From NCBI GenBank assembly GCA_947475545.1, contig CANJLL010000001.1, forward strand, positions 496,001 through 560,000: 64,000 nucleotides of DNA, read 5' to 3'. Below are positions 43,219 through 53,098 of this stretch, in pieces. Below the pieces are notes generated by a model. The model saw nothing but the letters and a program-made list of their open reading frames with translations, was not told where the DNA came from and did not search any database. How positions within the stretch are numbered: the first letter of the stretch is position 1; each line of letters starts with the position of its first letter. Source of the DNA: Chloroflexota bacterium. Its GTDB lineage: Bacteria; Chloroflexota; Limnocylindria; Limnocylindrales; CSP1-4. The translations under genes were made by a program, and so were the position numbers.

Positions 43219-44895
43219 TCAGCCCGCCAGGCGCTTGAAGCGGATGCGGTGCGGCTGGTCGGCCGCCGATCCCAGCTCCTTGTGCCGGAACGCCTCGTAG
43301 TCGCTGACGTTGCCCTCGAAGAAGCGGACCTGGCTGTCACCCTCGAAGGCCAGGATGTGGGTCGCGATCCGGTCCAGGAACCAGCGATCGTGGCTGATGA
43401 CGACCGCACAGCCCGGGAATGATTCCAGGCCGGCCTCCAGCGCCCGCAGCGTGTCCACGTCCAGGTCGTTGGTGGGCTCGTCCAGCAGGAGGACATTGCC
43501 GCCCGACTGGAGCAGCTTGGCGAGGTGGACGCGGTTGCGCTCGCCGCCCGACGCCTGGCCCACCAGCTTCTGCTGGTCCGTGCCACGGAAGTTGAAGCTG
43601 GAGACGTAGGCCCGCGCCGGGATCTCGCGGTTGCCCACCTTGACGGCCTCCACGCCGTCGGTGATCTCCTCGAAGATCGTCTTGTCCGGGCGGAGCTCGT
43701 CGCGCCCCTGGTCCACGTAGCTGAGCTTGACGGTGTCACCCACGGTGACCGAACCGGCGTCCGGCGCCTCCTGCCCAACCAGCATCCGGAAGAGCGTGGT
43801 CTTGCCGGCGCCGTTGGGCCCGATGATCCCGACGATGCCGGAGCGCGGCAGCGAGAACGTCAGGTCCTCGACCAGCAGCCGGTCGCCATAGCCCTTCCGG
43901 AGACCCTTGACGTCGATGACCCTGTCGCCCAGCCGCGGCCCGGGCGGGATGGCGATCTCCAGCTCCCGCGTGATGACCTTCTCGTCGTTGGCCTGGGCGA
44001 GGAGCTGCTCGTACGCCGTCAGGCGCGCCTTGCCCTTGGACTGACGGGCCTTGGGCGACATGCGGACCCATTCGAGCTCGCGGGCCAGCGTCCGCTGCTT
44101 GGCATCGACCGACTTGGACTCCTTGGCCATCCGGTCCAGCTTCTGCTCCAGCCAGCCGGAGTAGTTGCCCGAGAACGGGATGCCGCGGCCGCGATCCAGC
44201 TCCAGGATCCACTGGGCGACGTTATCCAGGAAGTAGCGGTCGTGGGTGATGGCCACCACGGTGCCCGAGTACTCCTGGAGGAAGCGCTCCAGCCACTCCA
44301 CCGACTCGGCATCCAGGTGGTTGGTGGGCTCGTCGAGCAGCAACAGGTCCGGGTGCTGGAGGAGGAGCCGGGCCAGGGCCACGCGTCGCTTCTCTCCGCC
44401 CGACAGCAGAGTGACGTCGCCGTCGTCCGGCGGGCAGCGGAGCGCGTCCATCGCGATCTCCACGTTCCGCTCCACGTTCCACGCGTCGGCGGCGTTGATC
44501 TTGTCCTCGAGGGACGCCTGCTCGGCGCCGATCGCGTCGTAGTCGGCGTCCGGCTCGGACCACTTGGCCATGACGGCGTTGTACTTGTCCAGGAGCCCCG
44601 CCACCTCGCGCACGCCGTCCATGACGTTGCCCTTGACGTCCTTGGCGGGATCCAGCGACGGCTCCTGGCTCAGGTAGCCCACCGAGAAGCCCGGCGTGAG
44701 GCGAGCCTCGCCCACGTAGCCGTCATCCAGCCCGGCCATGATCCGCAGCAGGCTGGACTTGCCGGCACCGTTCGACCCGATGACGCCGATCTTGGCGCCA
44801 GGGTAGAACGAGATCGAGATGTCCTCGAGGACGGTCTTGTCGGGCGGATAGTGCCGGCCCAGCCGGTAGGTGGTGTAGATGAATTCAGCAGGCAT
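43219..44895 (-). CDS. ettA: Energy-dependent translational throttle protein EttA (ABC-F)
   Basis: A 558-residue ABC-F protein that binds the ribosomal E site and gates the first elongation step according to the ATP/ADP ratio. Two ABC domains are complete: Walker A GSNGAGKS (40-47) with LSGGEKRRVALARL and LLLLDEPTNHLDAES, then GPNGAGKT with ASGGERNRVHLAKL and LLLDEPTNDLD. A linker with charged helices (EWVRMSPKARQSKGKARL) lies between them. Length fits EttA (about 555). A leaderless -10 box (TACCCT) ends six bases before the ATG, an unusual arrangement for a translation factor. Confidence 0.95.
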   Translation of the reverse strand: MPAEFIYTTYRLGRHYPPDKTVLEDISISFYPGAKIGVIGSNGAGKSSLLRIMAGLDDGYVGEARLTPGFSVGYLSQEPSLDPAKDVKGNVMDGVREVAGLLDKYNAVMAKWSEPDADYDAIGAEQASLEDKINAADAWNVERNVEIAMDALRCPPDDGDVTLLSGGEKRRVALARLLLQHPDLLLLDEPTNHLDAESVEWLERFLQEYSGTVVAITHDRYFLDNVAQWILELDRGRGIPFSGNYSGWLEQKLDRMAKESKSVDAKQRTLARELEWVRMSPKARQSKGKARLTAYEQLLAQANDEKVITRELEIAIPPGPRLGDRVIDVKGLRKGYGDRLLVEDLTFSLPRSGIVGIIGPNGAGKTTLFRMLVGQEAPDAGSVTVGDTVKLSYVDQGRDELRPDKTIFEEITDGVEAVKVGNREIPARAYVSSFNFRGTDQQKLVGQASGGERNRVHLAKLLQSGGNVLLLDEPTNDLDVDTLRALEAGLESFPGCAVVISHDRWFLDRIATHILAFEGDSQVRFFEGNVSDYEAFRHKELGSAADQPHRIRFKRLAG

Positions 44896-44901
44896 CCGAC
44901 A

Positions 44902-44907
44902 AGGGTA
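44902..44907 (-). promoter_or_regulatory. TACCCT -10 box, leaderless ettA start
   Basis: TACCCT on the minus strand ends six bases before the ATG at 44895. No ribosome-binding site is visible. Confidence 0.45.
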
Positions 44908-44934
44908 GCGGCTGTCCCGACAGCCGGGGCGGAG

Positions 44935-46956
44935 CTAGCCCACGGGGAGCGACGATGCTCCGGCCCCCACGACGACACGGACTGCATCGCTCGTGGCCGG
45001 GCCCACCGTCGTGGTGCCCGCGAAGCGCCACGTGTAGGTGGCGTCCGCCCGAGCCACCTGCCACCCGAACCGCGCGCTGCCGGCGGCGTCCAGCGAGACC
45101 GCTGCGACCTTCACGGCCGCCTCTCCAGGTGACTGCCGCCAAGGCTCCAGTGCCAGCCCTGCGAGCGACGGTGTGGCCCGCACGACCGATGTCACCGACG
45201 TCCCGGACTTGACCGACACCACGGCCCCGCTCGTCGGCGAGCCATTCACCAGGAAGCTCTGGGTGAGCGCGACGACGGACCTGCTGTCGGGCCGTCCGCT
45301 GGGCGACGCCGCCACCGAAGCTGAAGGCACGGGCGACGGACCCGGAGACGCGGTCGGACGCGGCGCGAGGGAGGGCGATGGCGGCGGCGAGGCGGATGCT
45401 GCCGCCGACGGGCCGCCGGCCACGGTTGGGCCACCGCCGATGATGACGCCGCCGGATGTGCCGATCGACAGAGAGACGCAGACTGGCTCCGCGACATTCC
45501 CCGCGAGATCCGTCGCCCGGACGCACAGCTCGTGGCGGCCCGTGCTCAGCAGCCCGCCGTGTCCGGCCAGCGGGGTCGGCGCGATGGACCCGGGACCGGC
45601 ATCGATATCCGGTGCGGGCAGCCACGCCGGTCCGGCGTCGCCCCAACAGCGGAGCCAGCCATCCGCCAGGACCGCGCAGGCATGATCACCGCCGGCCGCC
45701 AGGGCCGTGGCTCCTGCCACGCCGGGGACCGCTGTCGCCGGCATGCGTGGCGGCCCGGGACTCCCCTCCCCCAGCTGGCCCGTATCGTCGGCACCCCAGC
45801 AACGAACCAGTCCGTCAGCCGCAAGCGCGCAGGCATGCCGCCCGCCCGCGGCGAGGGCCGTCAGGCCGGCGAGGGGCCCGCGGGCATCGGCGACCGGCGA
45901 GGGCACGCCGTGCGGGAGGCCGTCGGTGTCGCCACCGCCCAGCTCGCCGCTCGAGTTGGCACCCCAGCAGCGCGCCGTGCCGTCACGCAGCAGCGCACAG
46001 GTGAAGGAGTCGCCCGCCACGACCCCGATCGCCGGCGGGAGCCCCGCGACGACGGATGGCGATGGATGGGCCCCGGCCTCAACGGTTGGCGTCCCCAGCT
46101 GGCCAAACCTGTTGCCGCCCCAGCACGCGACGGCGCCGGATCCCAGGACAGCGCAGGCGTGCTGAGCGCCGACGGAGATGCCAGTCGCGCCCTCGATGCC
46201 TGGCACGCGGGTGGGCTCGGCCACGCCGGTGCCGGGCTGGCCTGCGGCTCCGTTGGCATTGTCACCCCAGCATGCCACCGTGCCCGCCGCGAGCAGTGCA
46301 CACGTTCGCCCTGCGCCAGCCGCGATCGCGCTCACGCCGGAGAGCCGGGCGGCGGCCACCGGCGAGGCGCTGGACCGCTTCCGGCCATCGCCCAGCTCAC
46401 CGCTGGTGCCGGACCCCCAACATACGACCGACCCGCCCGCGAGCAGGGCACAGGCGTGAGCGCGGCCTACGGCGATCGACGTGGCCGTGGAGATCCCGAA
46501 GACGGACACCGGCATGGAGCTGTCGAGCGTGGCGTCATTGCCCAGCTGACCGGCCCATCCGGCACCCACGCAGCGCACCGTCCCGCCGGCCAGCAGCGCG
46601 CAGACATGCGCGGCGCCGATCCCGATCTCGCGCACCGGCGCGTTGACGAGCGCGGCGGCCTGGATGCTTTGACCTCCCAGGCTGGCCAGCGACGCCATGG
46701 GGGCCCAGGCCGCCTCATCGACGCGGAACTCCACGGAGGCGATCCCCTGCGGGTCGGTCGCGTTGGCCGACACGAAGACCGGAGATCCGGGACCAGCCTG
46801 CGACGCAGACAGGGTGACACCCCGCACCAACGGGATGACACGCTGCGCCTTGGACAGTGTCGCGCCCAGGCCTCCCGCCACGACCACGCCCGCGACGACG
46901 GCCACGACCAGGATGAGCGCTGCCCGACGGGCTCGCCCGCGAGCGATTGAGGGCAT
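44935..46956 (-). CDS. Secreted RCC1-repeat protein
   Basis: A 673-residue exported protein: signal or anchor helix (ALILVVAVVAGVVVAGG, about 12-30), a short Ig-like segment, then seven RCC1-type blades each built on G-x-x-H-x-C-A-L, for example GAAHVCALLAGG, GRAHACALLAGG, GGRHACALAADG and GGDHACAVLADG. Paired cysteines in each blade (CAL...CWG) probably form disulfides outside the cell. A Pro/Ser/Ala linker and a C-terminal beta domain of about 110 residues follow. Seven blades would close a propeller. The start ATG at 46956 lies 55 bases after the choice-of-anchor-L stop, suggesting co-expression. Confidence 0.85.
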   Translation of the reverse strand: MPSIARGRARRAALILVVAVVAGVVVAGGLGATLSKAQRVIPLVRGVTLSASQAGPGSPVFVSANATDPQGIASVEFRVDEAAWAPMASLASLGGQSIQAAALVNAPVREIGIGAAHVCALLAGGTVRCVGAGWAGQLGNDATLDSSMPVSVFGISTATSIAVGRAHACALLAGGSVVCWGSGTSGELGDGRKRSSASPVAAARLSGVSAIAAGAGRTCALLAAGTVACWGDNANGAAGQPGTGVAEPTRVPGIEGATGISVGAQHACAVLGSGAVACWGGNRFGQLGTPTVEAGAHPSPSVVAGLPPAIGVVAGDSFTCALLRDGTARCWGANSSGELGGGDTDGLPHGVPSPVADARGPLAGLTALAAGGRHACALAADGLVRCWGADDTGQLGEGSPGPPRMPATAVPGVAGATALAAGGDHACAVLADGWLRCWGDAGPAWLPAPDIDAGPGSIAPTPLAGHGGLLSTGRHELCVRATDLAGNVAEPVCVSLSIGTSGGVIIGGGPTVAGGPSAAASASPPPSPSLAPRPTASPGPSPVPSASVAASPSGRPDSRSVVALTQSFLVNGSPTSGAVVSVKSGTSVTSVVRATPSLAGLALEPWRQSPGEAAVKVAAVSLDAAGSARFGWQVARADATYTWRFAGTTTVGPATSDAVRVVVGAGASSLPVG

Positions 46957-47011
46957 GCCGAGGCCAGGCCCCGGCGACTGGGAGGAGCTCAATGACGTCT
47001 GGTCAGGTGTC

Positions 47012-49792
47012 TCAGTTGACCGACAGCGTCCCGGCCCCCAGGGCAGGTGCCCGGGAGCCATCACCGGACCAGCTCGCCACGATCGGGTAGCTGCCGGCGT
47101 GCGACGGCGCCGTGATCCTCACCGTGGCAACCCCGGCGCCATTCGTGGTGGAGGCTCGATAGGAGTGCCCCGCCACGACCACGCGGATGCCGCTCACCCA
47201 GCTGGCTGGGCTGCCTCCTGCCATCAGGCGAACCGTGATCACACACGAATGGCGTGCGCTGCACTGAGCATCCGTCACGGTCAGGGTGGTTGCGTCACGC
47301 ACCAGGAGCGTTGCCGACAATGACGTGGATGCGGCGTAGTCCGCGTCGCCCGCGAACGCCACGCGCAGCTGGTAGTCCCCGTGGAGGGACGGCGCGGTCG
47401 TGGAGATCGAGGCGGTGCCGGTGCCGTCGGTCGTGGCAGACATGAGGGGTCCGGAGCCAATCCTGAAGGTGACGGACTTGCCTGCGATCGGGACGCCACC
47501 GGGCGTCTCCAGGGTCGCCGCGAGGCCGACGGTGCCCCCGGTGATGGCCGCGTCCGGTCCCGTGTACGCCAGGAGTGGCATGAGCCTGAACATGGCCGCC
47601 GCCGATCTGGCCTGGCTCATGGTCACGGTGCACCTGGATGCGATGCCTGAGCAGGCGCCTGTCCAGCCGGCGAAGCGCGATCCCGCCGCCGGGGTGGCCG
47701 TCAGGGTGACCAGGCGGCCGCTCACGTAGAGCTCGGTGCAGTCGGACCCGCAGCGGATGCCGCCGGGACTGGAGCCGACGGTCCCATCACCGGTGCCGCC
47801 CTTCGACACGGTCAGCATCATCTGGCCGGGCGGTGTCGGTGTCGGGCTGGGTGTCGGTGTCGGCGTCGGCGTGGGTGTCGGCGACGGCGACGGAGTCGGG
47901 CTCGGCGTCGGCGTGGGATCCGGCGTCGGGCTCGGCGTCGGCGTGGGATCCGGTGTCGGCGACGGCGTCGGCGTGGGATCCGGCGTCGGGCTCGGCGTCG
48001 GCGTGGGATCCGGCGTCGGGCTCGGCGTCGGCGTGGGATCAGGTGTCGGCGACGGCGTCGGCGTGGGATCAGGTGTCGGCGACGGCGTCGGCGTGGGATC
48101 AGGTGTCGGCGACGGCGTCGGCGTGGGATCAGGCGTCGGGCTCGGCGTCGGTGTCGGATCAGGCGTCGGGCTCGGCGTCGGTGTCGGATCAGGTGTCGGC
48201 GTAGGTGTCGGCGTGGGATCGACACCCGTGACGGTGATCACGGCTGCGTCGGCGGCGCTGTCGCCGGCATCGTCCGTCGCCGTCACGCTCACCAGCAGAC
48301 CGCCCGTCGCGGCGTACACGTGGCTCCCCGTGCATTCGCCCGCGCCGGAGTTGTACGTGCCGGCCTCGGACGTCCCGTCGCCCCAGTCGATGTCGCACGT
48401 GATCGCGTCATCGACGCCCGGATCGGCGACTGCTGCAATCAGGTCGACGGTGTCGCCTGGTGCGGGCGTGTCACCCGATGTGGGCGTGCCGATATCGACC
48501 GATGGCGGTGCGTTGTGGACGAAGAAGTCGACGTCCTTGTCAAACTCGCTGCCGCCCCCCACCAGGGCATCCCACCCATCGACCCGGGCGACATACTCGC
48601 CCTCGTTGGGACAGGTGGCCCAGGCCTGGGCGATCAGCCCGGCGACGATCGGCTGTACGCCCACGGGCGAGATCGTGCAACTGCCCGGCGTTCCGTTGAT
48701 GCCGGTCACCTGCCACGAGGTGCCCACGGCGGCGCCCTCAGTCGTCCAGCCGAGGACGGCGGCATCGAGCAGGATCGGCGTTCCCTCATTGCCGGTGAAG
48801 GCCGGCGCGGAGCCGCCGCTGCCCACGCCCCCACCGCCCGTCGGGGGCGGCGTCGTGGTCGATGTGCAGAAGTCGTCGTTCATGTCGACCAGCGTGTCGG
48901 CGTCGTTGTCCACGCCGTCGTTGCACGACTCCGGCGGAATCGTGGACAGGCTGTTTGCCTTGATCACCACGATCGAGTCCAGGATCTGGTCGCTGGTGTC
49001 GGCGATCGCCAGCTTCATGTGGTTCGTGACGCCGGGGTTCACGTCCGCCTGGCAGATCAGCTCGACGCTCAGGCCGTCGGACTCGATGTTGATGGGGTTG
49101 GGCGGCGGGTTCGAGAACGAGTTGTCGCGGAACAGGGTGGGATTGATCGTGTCATTGATGGAGTCAATGCTGACCGGGCCACCCGGGACGGTGGCGCAGT
49201 TGACCCCATTCACGTAGAACGCGAAGACGTCGTTGAAGAGGTTCACCCACTCCAGGTACTCGTCCGAGCCGAACGTGTACGTGAAGTAGACCTTGCTCGC
49301 GCTTGGCACGAAGTCGAACTCGAGCACCGTGGCGTCGTAGGTCATCGGGTTGACGGTCTGGGAGCCGGCAATCAGCGCCGTGAGGTCCGTGTCGGCCGCG
49401 CCCGCGTTCACGCCCAGCTGGCCCGCCATGTCCCCCGTGATGCCATCGGACTTGTTGGGACCCGCGATGTCGGCGATGTTGCCCGACGACAGGATCACGC
49501 CGTCGTTGAAGGAGACGACCGCGGGGTCCGCGAGGTGGATCCGGCCGGCCTGGGCGTAGGCACCCTTGAAGGTGACGTTGGAGACCGATACGCCGGTCCC
49601 GGCCAGGTCGGTCGCCAGCATGTCTGCCGTCATGCCGATCGCGTTGAGGTCCGTCGTGGTCAGCCCGTTCGCCACCGTCGCCAGCGCCGCACCCGCCCGT
49701 AGCGGAGAGGGCGCAACAATCGGGAAGACGAGCACGGCAGCCACCAGGGCCACGAAGAGGGTCTGCGCGAATCCTCGGGGCCTGTGCGTCAT
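47012..49792 (-). CDS. Large secreted choice-of-anchor-L protein with Pro/Thr repeat stalk
   Basis: A 926-residue surface or secreted protein. A signal peptide (about 1-33, ending APSPLRAG) precedes a choice-of-anchor-L domain ([54 protein letters not shown]), a C-N-D-G-V-D-N-D calcium-type motif, a PKD/Ig-like region, a long stalk of [10 protein letters not shown] repeats, a bacterial-repeat domain ([11 protein letters not shown]) and two Ig-like C-terminal domains. No LPXTG motif or C-terminal helix is seen. The ATG at 49792 is fixed by the signal peptide. Its leader is highly structured (49802-49907). An adhesin or matrix protein is likely. Confidence 0.87.
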   Translation of the reverse strand: MTHRPRGFAQTLFVALVAAVLVFPIVAPSPLRAGAALATVANGLTTTDLNAIGMTADMLATDLAGTGVSVSNVTFKGAYAQAGRIHLADPAVVSFNDGVILSSGNIADIAGPNKSDGITGDMAGQLGVNAGAADTDLTALIAGSQTVNPMTYDATVLEFDFVPSASKVYFTYTFGSDEYLEWVNLFNDVFAFYVNGVNCATVPGGPVSIDSINDTINPTLFRDNSFSNPPPNPINIESDGLSVELICQADVNPGVTNHMKLAIADTSDQILDSIVVIKANSLSTIPPESCNDGVDNDADTLVDMNDDFCTSTTTPPPTGGGGVGSGGSAPAFTGNEGTPILLDAAVLGWTTEGAAVGTSWQVTGINGTPGSCTISPVGVQPIVAGLIAQAWATCPNEGEYVARVDGWDALVGGGSEFDKDVDFFVHNAPPSVDIGTPTSGDTPAPGDTVDLIAAVADPGVDDAITCDIDWGDGTSEAGTYNSGAGECTGSHVYAATGGLLVSVTATDDAGDSAADAAVITVTGVDPTPTPTPTPDPTPTPSPTPDPTPTPSPTPDPTPTPSPTPDPTPTPSPTPDPTPTPSPTPDPTPTPSPTPDPTPTPSPTPDPTPTPSPTPDPTPTPSPTPDPTPTPSPTPSPSPTPTPTPTPTPSPTPTPPGQMMLTVSKGGTGDGTVGSSPGGIRCGSDCTELYVSGRLVTLTATPAAGSRFAGWTGACSGIASRCTVTMSQARSAAAMFRLMPLLAYTGPDAAITGGTVGLAATLETPGGVPIAGKSVTFRIGSGPLMSATTDGTGTASISTTAPSLHGDYQLRVAFAGDADYAASTSLSATLLVRDATTLTVTDAQCSARHSCVITVRLMAGGSPASWVSGIRVVVAGHSYRASTTNGAGVATVRITAPSHAGSYPIVASWSGDGSRAPALGAGTLSVN
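47819..48225 (-). repeat. 30-bp tandem repeats encoding [10 protein letters not shown]
   Basis: Eleven units at exact 30-base spacing (Asp codons from 47916 to 48216) plus degenerate flanks. Two sub-types alternate in blocks, differing at silent and near-silent positions, which indicates duplication of multi-unit segments. Units lie inside the gene and keep its frame. Copy number is probably variable. Confidence 0.95.
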
Positions 49793-49801
49793 CACGGCTC
49801 G

Positions 49802-49907
49802 GGTTGCCTCCTGCGTCCTGGACAGTGGGTGGCGGGCGGCACCGAGTGCCAGCTCGGCGACCGGGGACGCGGCAACCGTCATGCGTGCGAGCGAATAGCC
49901 GCTCGCA
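49802..49907 (-). promoter_or_regulatory. Structured 5' leader of the choice-of-anchor-L gene
   Basis: Two elements follow each other on the minus strand. First, TGCGAGCG/CGCTCGCA (49886-49907) forms an 8-bp hairpin near the predicted transcript start. Second, GGTTGCC (49877-49871) and GCGTCC (49870-49865) pair exactly with GGACGC (49818-49813) and GGCAACC (49808-49802), giving 13 pairs with a four-base AGGA bulge. That bulge and adjacent GG make AGGAGG, the only ribosome-site-like sequence before the ATG. The 46-base apical part contains further hairpins. This has the form of a translation-controlling RNA; no known riboswitch class was recognised. Confidence 0.55.
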
Positions 49908-49911
49908 TGGA

Positions 49912-49941
49912 AGTATCCGGGCGGACGGCGGACGATGGGAA
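49912..49941 (-). promoter_or_regulatory. Candidate promoter of the choice-of-anchor-L gene
   Basis: TTCCCA (49941-49936) and GATACT (49917-49912) on the minus strand are 18 bases apart. The start would be near 49905, at the first leader hairpin. Confidence 0.4.
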
Positions 49942-49976
49942 CAGGCCAGATGGCCCGAAACCCGCTCAAGACGCGA

Positions 49977-50003
49977 AACGCGCCCGGTGGGGCCCGGCGC
50001 GTT
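49977..50003 (-). terminator. Hairpin after the MHS transporter gene
   Basis: AACGCGCC and GGGCGCGTT-type arms (8 bp) flank an 11-base loop about 45 bases after the transporter stop on the minus strand. A short T-containing stretch (TTTCGCGTCTT) follows. Confidence 0.4.
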
Positions 50004-50048
50004 CGGTGCGATGGCGGTGATGGGGCGGGCCGCCCCCCGGGCCCTGGA

Positions 50049-51473
50049 CTACGGAGCAGTGGCCGCCGACGCAAGGTCGTCGTCGTGACCGCCCACCTCA
50101 TCCCAGATCCGGACGTTGCGGCTCTCCTTGATGAACATCGACCCGATGACGATCGAGATCACCGCCACCACGATCGGATAGATCAGGCCCGCGTAGGCGT
50201 TGCCCAGCGTGGCCAGCAGCGAGGCGGAGATCAGCGGCAGGAAGCCGCCGAACCAGCCGTTGCCCAGGTGGTACGGGATGGACAGCGACGTGTACCGGAT
50301 CCGGGCGGGGAAGAACTCTACGAGGAACGCCGCGATGGGCCCGTAGACCATCGTGACATACACCACCTGGACCCAGACCAGGAGGATCAGCGGCAGGATC
50401 TCCGGCGCGGCCACCGTGGCCTTGCCGGCCTCCGCCCATTTGCCGAGGGCGCCGTCGAACGCCCCGCCCGGATGAGCGAAGGTGGTCATCAGCTGGTAGA
50501 TGGGGTAGTAGGTGACCGCGGCCAGCGCGAAGCCGCCGATGATCACCGGCTTGCGCCCGATCCGGTCCGAGAGCCGGCCAAACACCACGAAGAACGGCGT
50601 GCCCAGCAGGAGCGCCGTGCCCACGATCAGGTACGCGTCCTGGAACTTCACCCCCAGCACGGTCCCCAGGAAGAAGAGCGCCTGGAACTGGCCCTGGTAC
50701 CAGACCACCGCCTGGCCGGCCGTCGCGCCGAAGAGCGCGATGAGGATCAGGCGCCGGTTCTCGTGGTTGCCGAAGCTGTCACGCCACGGCGAAGTGGACG
50801 CCTTGCCCGACGCCTTGAGCTTGGTGAAGAGCGGCGTCTCCTGGAGCCGGACCCGGATGATCAGGGCCACGATGACCAGGATCACGGACAGCAGGAACGG
50901 GATCCGCCAGCCGAAGCTGGCGAAGTCGGCGGCCGGCATGTTGAGCCGGGTGATGCCGATGATCACGAGCGCCAGGAGCAGGCCCATGGTCGCCGTGGTC
51001 TGGATCCAGCTGGTGTTCTGGCCGCGCTTGGCGTCCGTGCTGTGCTCGGCCACGTAGATGGCGGCGCCACCGTACTCGCCGCCGAGCGCCAGCCCTTGGG
51101 CCAGACGCAGCAAGACGAGGGCGATCGGCGCAAGGATGCCGATCTGGCTGTAGGTCGGGAGGATGCCGACCAGCGCCGTAGACGTGCCCATGATCAGGAT
51201 CGTCAGCATGAACGTGAACTTGCGGCCGGTCAGGTCGCCGAGGCGGCCGAAGAACGCGGCGCCGAACGGTCGGACGGCGAACCCGGCCCCAAAGGTTGCG
51301 AGCGACGCCAGGAGCGCCGCGACGTCGTTGCCGGACGGGAAGAACTGCGTGCTGAAGAAGGCGGCGAGGACGCCGTACAGGTAGAAGTCGTACCACTCGA
51401 TGACGGTCCCGGCCGCACTCGCCAGGATGACAAAGGGCAGTCGATACGGTCGACTGGCTGCTGCAGCGGACAT
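50049..51473 (-). CDS. MHS-family major facilitator (metabolite:H+ symporter)
   Basis: A 474-residue transporter of the metabolite:H+ symporter branch (ProP, ShiA, KgtP relatives). Marks are [20 protein letters not shown] in helix 1, [17 protein letters not shown] in the helix 2/3 loop, [22 protein letters not shown] in helix 4 and [16 protein letters not shown] in the second half. It imports a small organic acid, betaine or sugar; which one cannot be deduced. The ATG at 51473 has GAAGGAG twelve bases upstream and matches the family N-terminus. The downstream amidohydrolase gene is on the same strand but 274 bases upstream of this start. Confidence 0.92.
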   Translation of the reverse strand: MSAAAASRPYRLPFVILASAAGTVIEWYDFYLYGVLAAFFSTQFFPSGNDVAALLASLATFGAGFAVRPFGAAFFGRLGDLTGRKFTFMLTILIMGTSTALVGILPTYSQIGILAPIALVLLRLAQGLALGGEYGGAAIYVAEHSTDAKRGQNTSWIQTTATMGLLLALVIIGITRLNMPAADFASFGWRIPFLLSVILVIVALIIRVRLQETPLFTKLKASGKASTSPWRDSFGNHENRRLILIALFGATAGQAVVWYQGQFQALFFLGTVLGVKFQDAYLIVGTALLLGTPFFVVFGRLSDRIGRKPVIIGGFALAAVTYYPIYQLMTTFAHPGGAFDGALGKWAEAGKATVAAPEILPLILLVWVQVVYVTMVYGPIAAFLVEFFPARIRYTSLSIPYHLGNGWFGGFLPLISASLLATLGNAYAGLIYPIVVAVISIVIGSMFIKESRNVRIWDEVGGHDDDLASAATAP

Positions 51474-51747
51474 CAGGTCTGGGAACTCCTTCGCGCGAGG
51501 GTTTACCGGGCGGCGGCGCCTGTCGGGCGGCGCCCCTTCGCCGGGGTGACGCAAACCTAGTGCGGGAACGCTGGGCTTGCCGGCTGGCACCTCCCTGCTC
51601 CGGGGCCGTGCGTCGATCCCGGTGGCCCCATTGCCACCCTTCCCCCGATTCGACGCGGTGGCCGGACGCTACCCCGCGCGCCGCTTCGAGTCAACGGGAT
51701 TCCGCGACCGCACCAGCCTCCTGCCCCGGTTCCGCCCGGAGACCGGC

Positions 51748-52893
51748 CTACGGCTGGCCGGACCCACCCACGACGGCCCCCGCCCGGATCGTCCAGCGCG
51801 CCTCGATGCGGCGGTCCGCCAGCAACGTGCCCCCCACGCTGTCGCGCAGGGTCGTCGGCTCCTCGACGACCGCCAGGACCGCTACATCCGCTACCCGACC
51901 CACCGCCAGGGCCCCGATTCGGTCGGCCCAGCCGATGACCCTGGCGGGGGTGGATGTACAGCGTGCCACGACCTGCTCCAGCGTCAGGCCGAGGGCCAGC
52001 AACTTGCTCATGGTGGTGGGCAGGTCCACGACAGGGTTGCCCGGCGCCAGGCGGCCGTGGAGATCCGTGCTGATGACGTCGGGGACCAGACCCTGGTCCA
52101 GCGCGCGCCGGACCAGCTCGAAGTCGAAGTGGTTGTTGGCGTGCCCCACGTCGAAGATGACGCCGCGCTCATGGGCCCGCAGGGCGGCGGGGAGCACGCG
52201 ACCGTCCGGGTCGACGACCGACGGCCGCTGGGGCGTGTAGCAGTGCGTGACGATGTCGCCCGGGCGCAGCGTGTCGACGATCTCTTCCATCGAGATTCCG
52301 GTGTTGCCGACATGGACCATGACCGGGCTGCCCGACGCCTCGCCGGCTTCGATCGCCAGGCGGAGCGCGGCGCGCCCATGCTCCCCCACCGACGGCAGGT
52401 GCAGGCGGACCTTGATCCCCACCGCGACATCCCGGTTCCCCGACACGGTCCTGGCCGCCGCCGCCGCGTCCGCGAAGCGGAGATCCTCCAGCTCCCCCGG
52501 GTCCTTCCAGACCCCGTGCTGGGCAAGCGCCACGAAGGCCAGCATGCGGGTGACCGTCCGCTCGTGCACCAGGGCCCGGAACCCGCCGAAGTTGACCGGG
52601 CCGGCCGAGCCGGCGTCGACGCCAGTCGTGACCCCGGTGGCGAGGCAGATGGGATCGGCGTCCATGCCGAACGGGTTGACGCCCCAGTAGCTGTGCAGGT
52701 GCAGGTCGATCAGCCCGGGGGTGACCACGCAGCCCGTGGCGTCGATGACGCGCCGTGCGCCATCGCGGGCCAGTGCCGGCCCGACCGCCACGATTTGACT
52801 GCCGATGATGCCAACGTCGACCGGGCCGCGGATCCCGGCAGCGGGATCCAGCACGGTGCCGCCAGTGATCAGCAGGTCCAGGGGAACGTCCAT
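51748..52893 (-). CDS. Amidohydrolase/deacetylase family metallohydrolase
   Basis: A 381-residue amidohydrolase-superfamily enzyme. Metal ligands are visible in LIDLHLHSYWG (HxH near 66-68), the candidate carbamylated Lys in VGIKVRLHLP, His in VMVHVGNTG and THCYTPQ, and Asp in STDLHG. The N- and C-terminal composite beta domain (LLITGGTVLDPAAG, ADVAVLAV) is present. It most resembles the EF_0837-type deacetylase/D-glucosaminate-related group; the substrate is unknown. The ATG at 52893 has a leaderless -10 box six bases upstream. It is divergent from the PLP decarboxylase. Confidence 0.88.
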   Translation of the reverse strand: MDVPLDLLITGGTVLDPAAGIRGPVDVGIIGSQIVAVGPALARDGARRVIDATGCVVTPGLIDLHLHSYWGVNPFGMDADPICLATGVTTGVDAGSAGPVNFGGFRALVHERTVTRMLAFVALAQHGVWKDPGELEDLRFADAAAAARTVSGNRDVAVGIKVRLHLPSVGEHGRAALRLAIEAGEASGSPVMVHVGNTGISMEEIVDTLRPGDIVTHCYTPQRPSVVDPDGRVLPAALRAHERGVIFDVGHANNHFDFELVRRALDQGLVPDVISTDLHGRLAPGNPVVDLPTTMSKLLALGLTLEQVVARCTSTPARVIGWADRIGALAVGRVADVAVLAVVEEPTTLRDSVGGTLLADRRIEARWTIRAGAVVGGSGQP

Positions 52894-52899
52894 CGCCAG

Positions 52900-52905
52900 A
52901 TCGTA
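52900..52905 (-). promoter_or_regulatory. TACGAT -10 box, leaderless amidohydrolase start
   Basis: TACGAT on the minus strand ends six bases before the ATG at 52893. Confidence 0.5.
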
Positions 52906-53098
52906 GCGCCCCGGGCGAACCCCCGGCGAGCAGGCGTCACGCCGACGGGCCCCGATGGGCTGGGTGCCGGATCCGGGCCGCGGGCGGGCCTAGCGTGGCC
53001 ATCGGGCCTTCGCGATCCTGAGCTGGCGCCCACGCGCCGACGGCCACGCGCCGGCGCCCGCTGGCCGCTATCCTCGCGCCAGAAGGAGGGCCCCACTC

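Noticed and set aside
47881-48220. Regular 30-bp repeats considered as a CRISPR array
   Set aside because: There are no unique spacers; the units are contiguous, keep the reading frame and encode [10 protein letters not shown].
47736-49217. Plus-strand frame with G-V-G-S repeats opposite the choice-of-anchor-L gene
   Set aside because: The repeats are the complement of the Pro/Thr stalk; the minus-strand frame has a signal peptide and recognised domains.
49793-49907. c-di-GMP-I (GEMM) riboswitch before the surface protein
   Set aside because: GACGCA-like strings occur, but the conserved GGCAAACC core and spacing of the class are absent; kept only as an unclassified structured leader.
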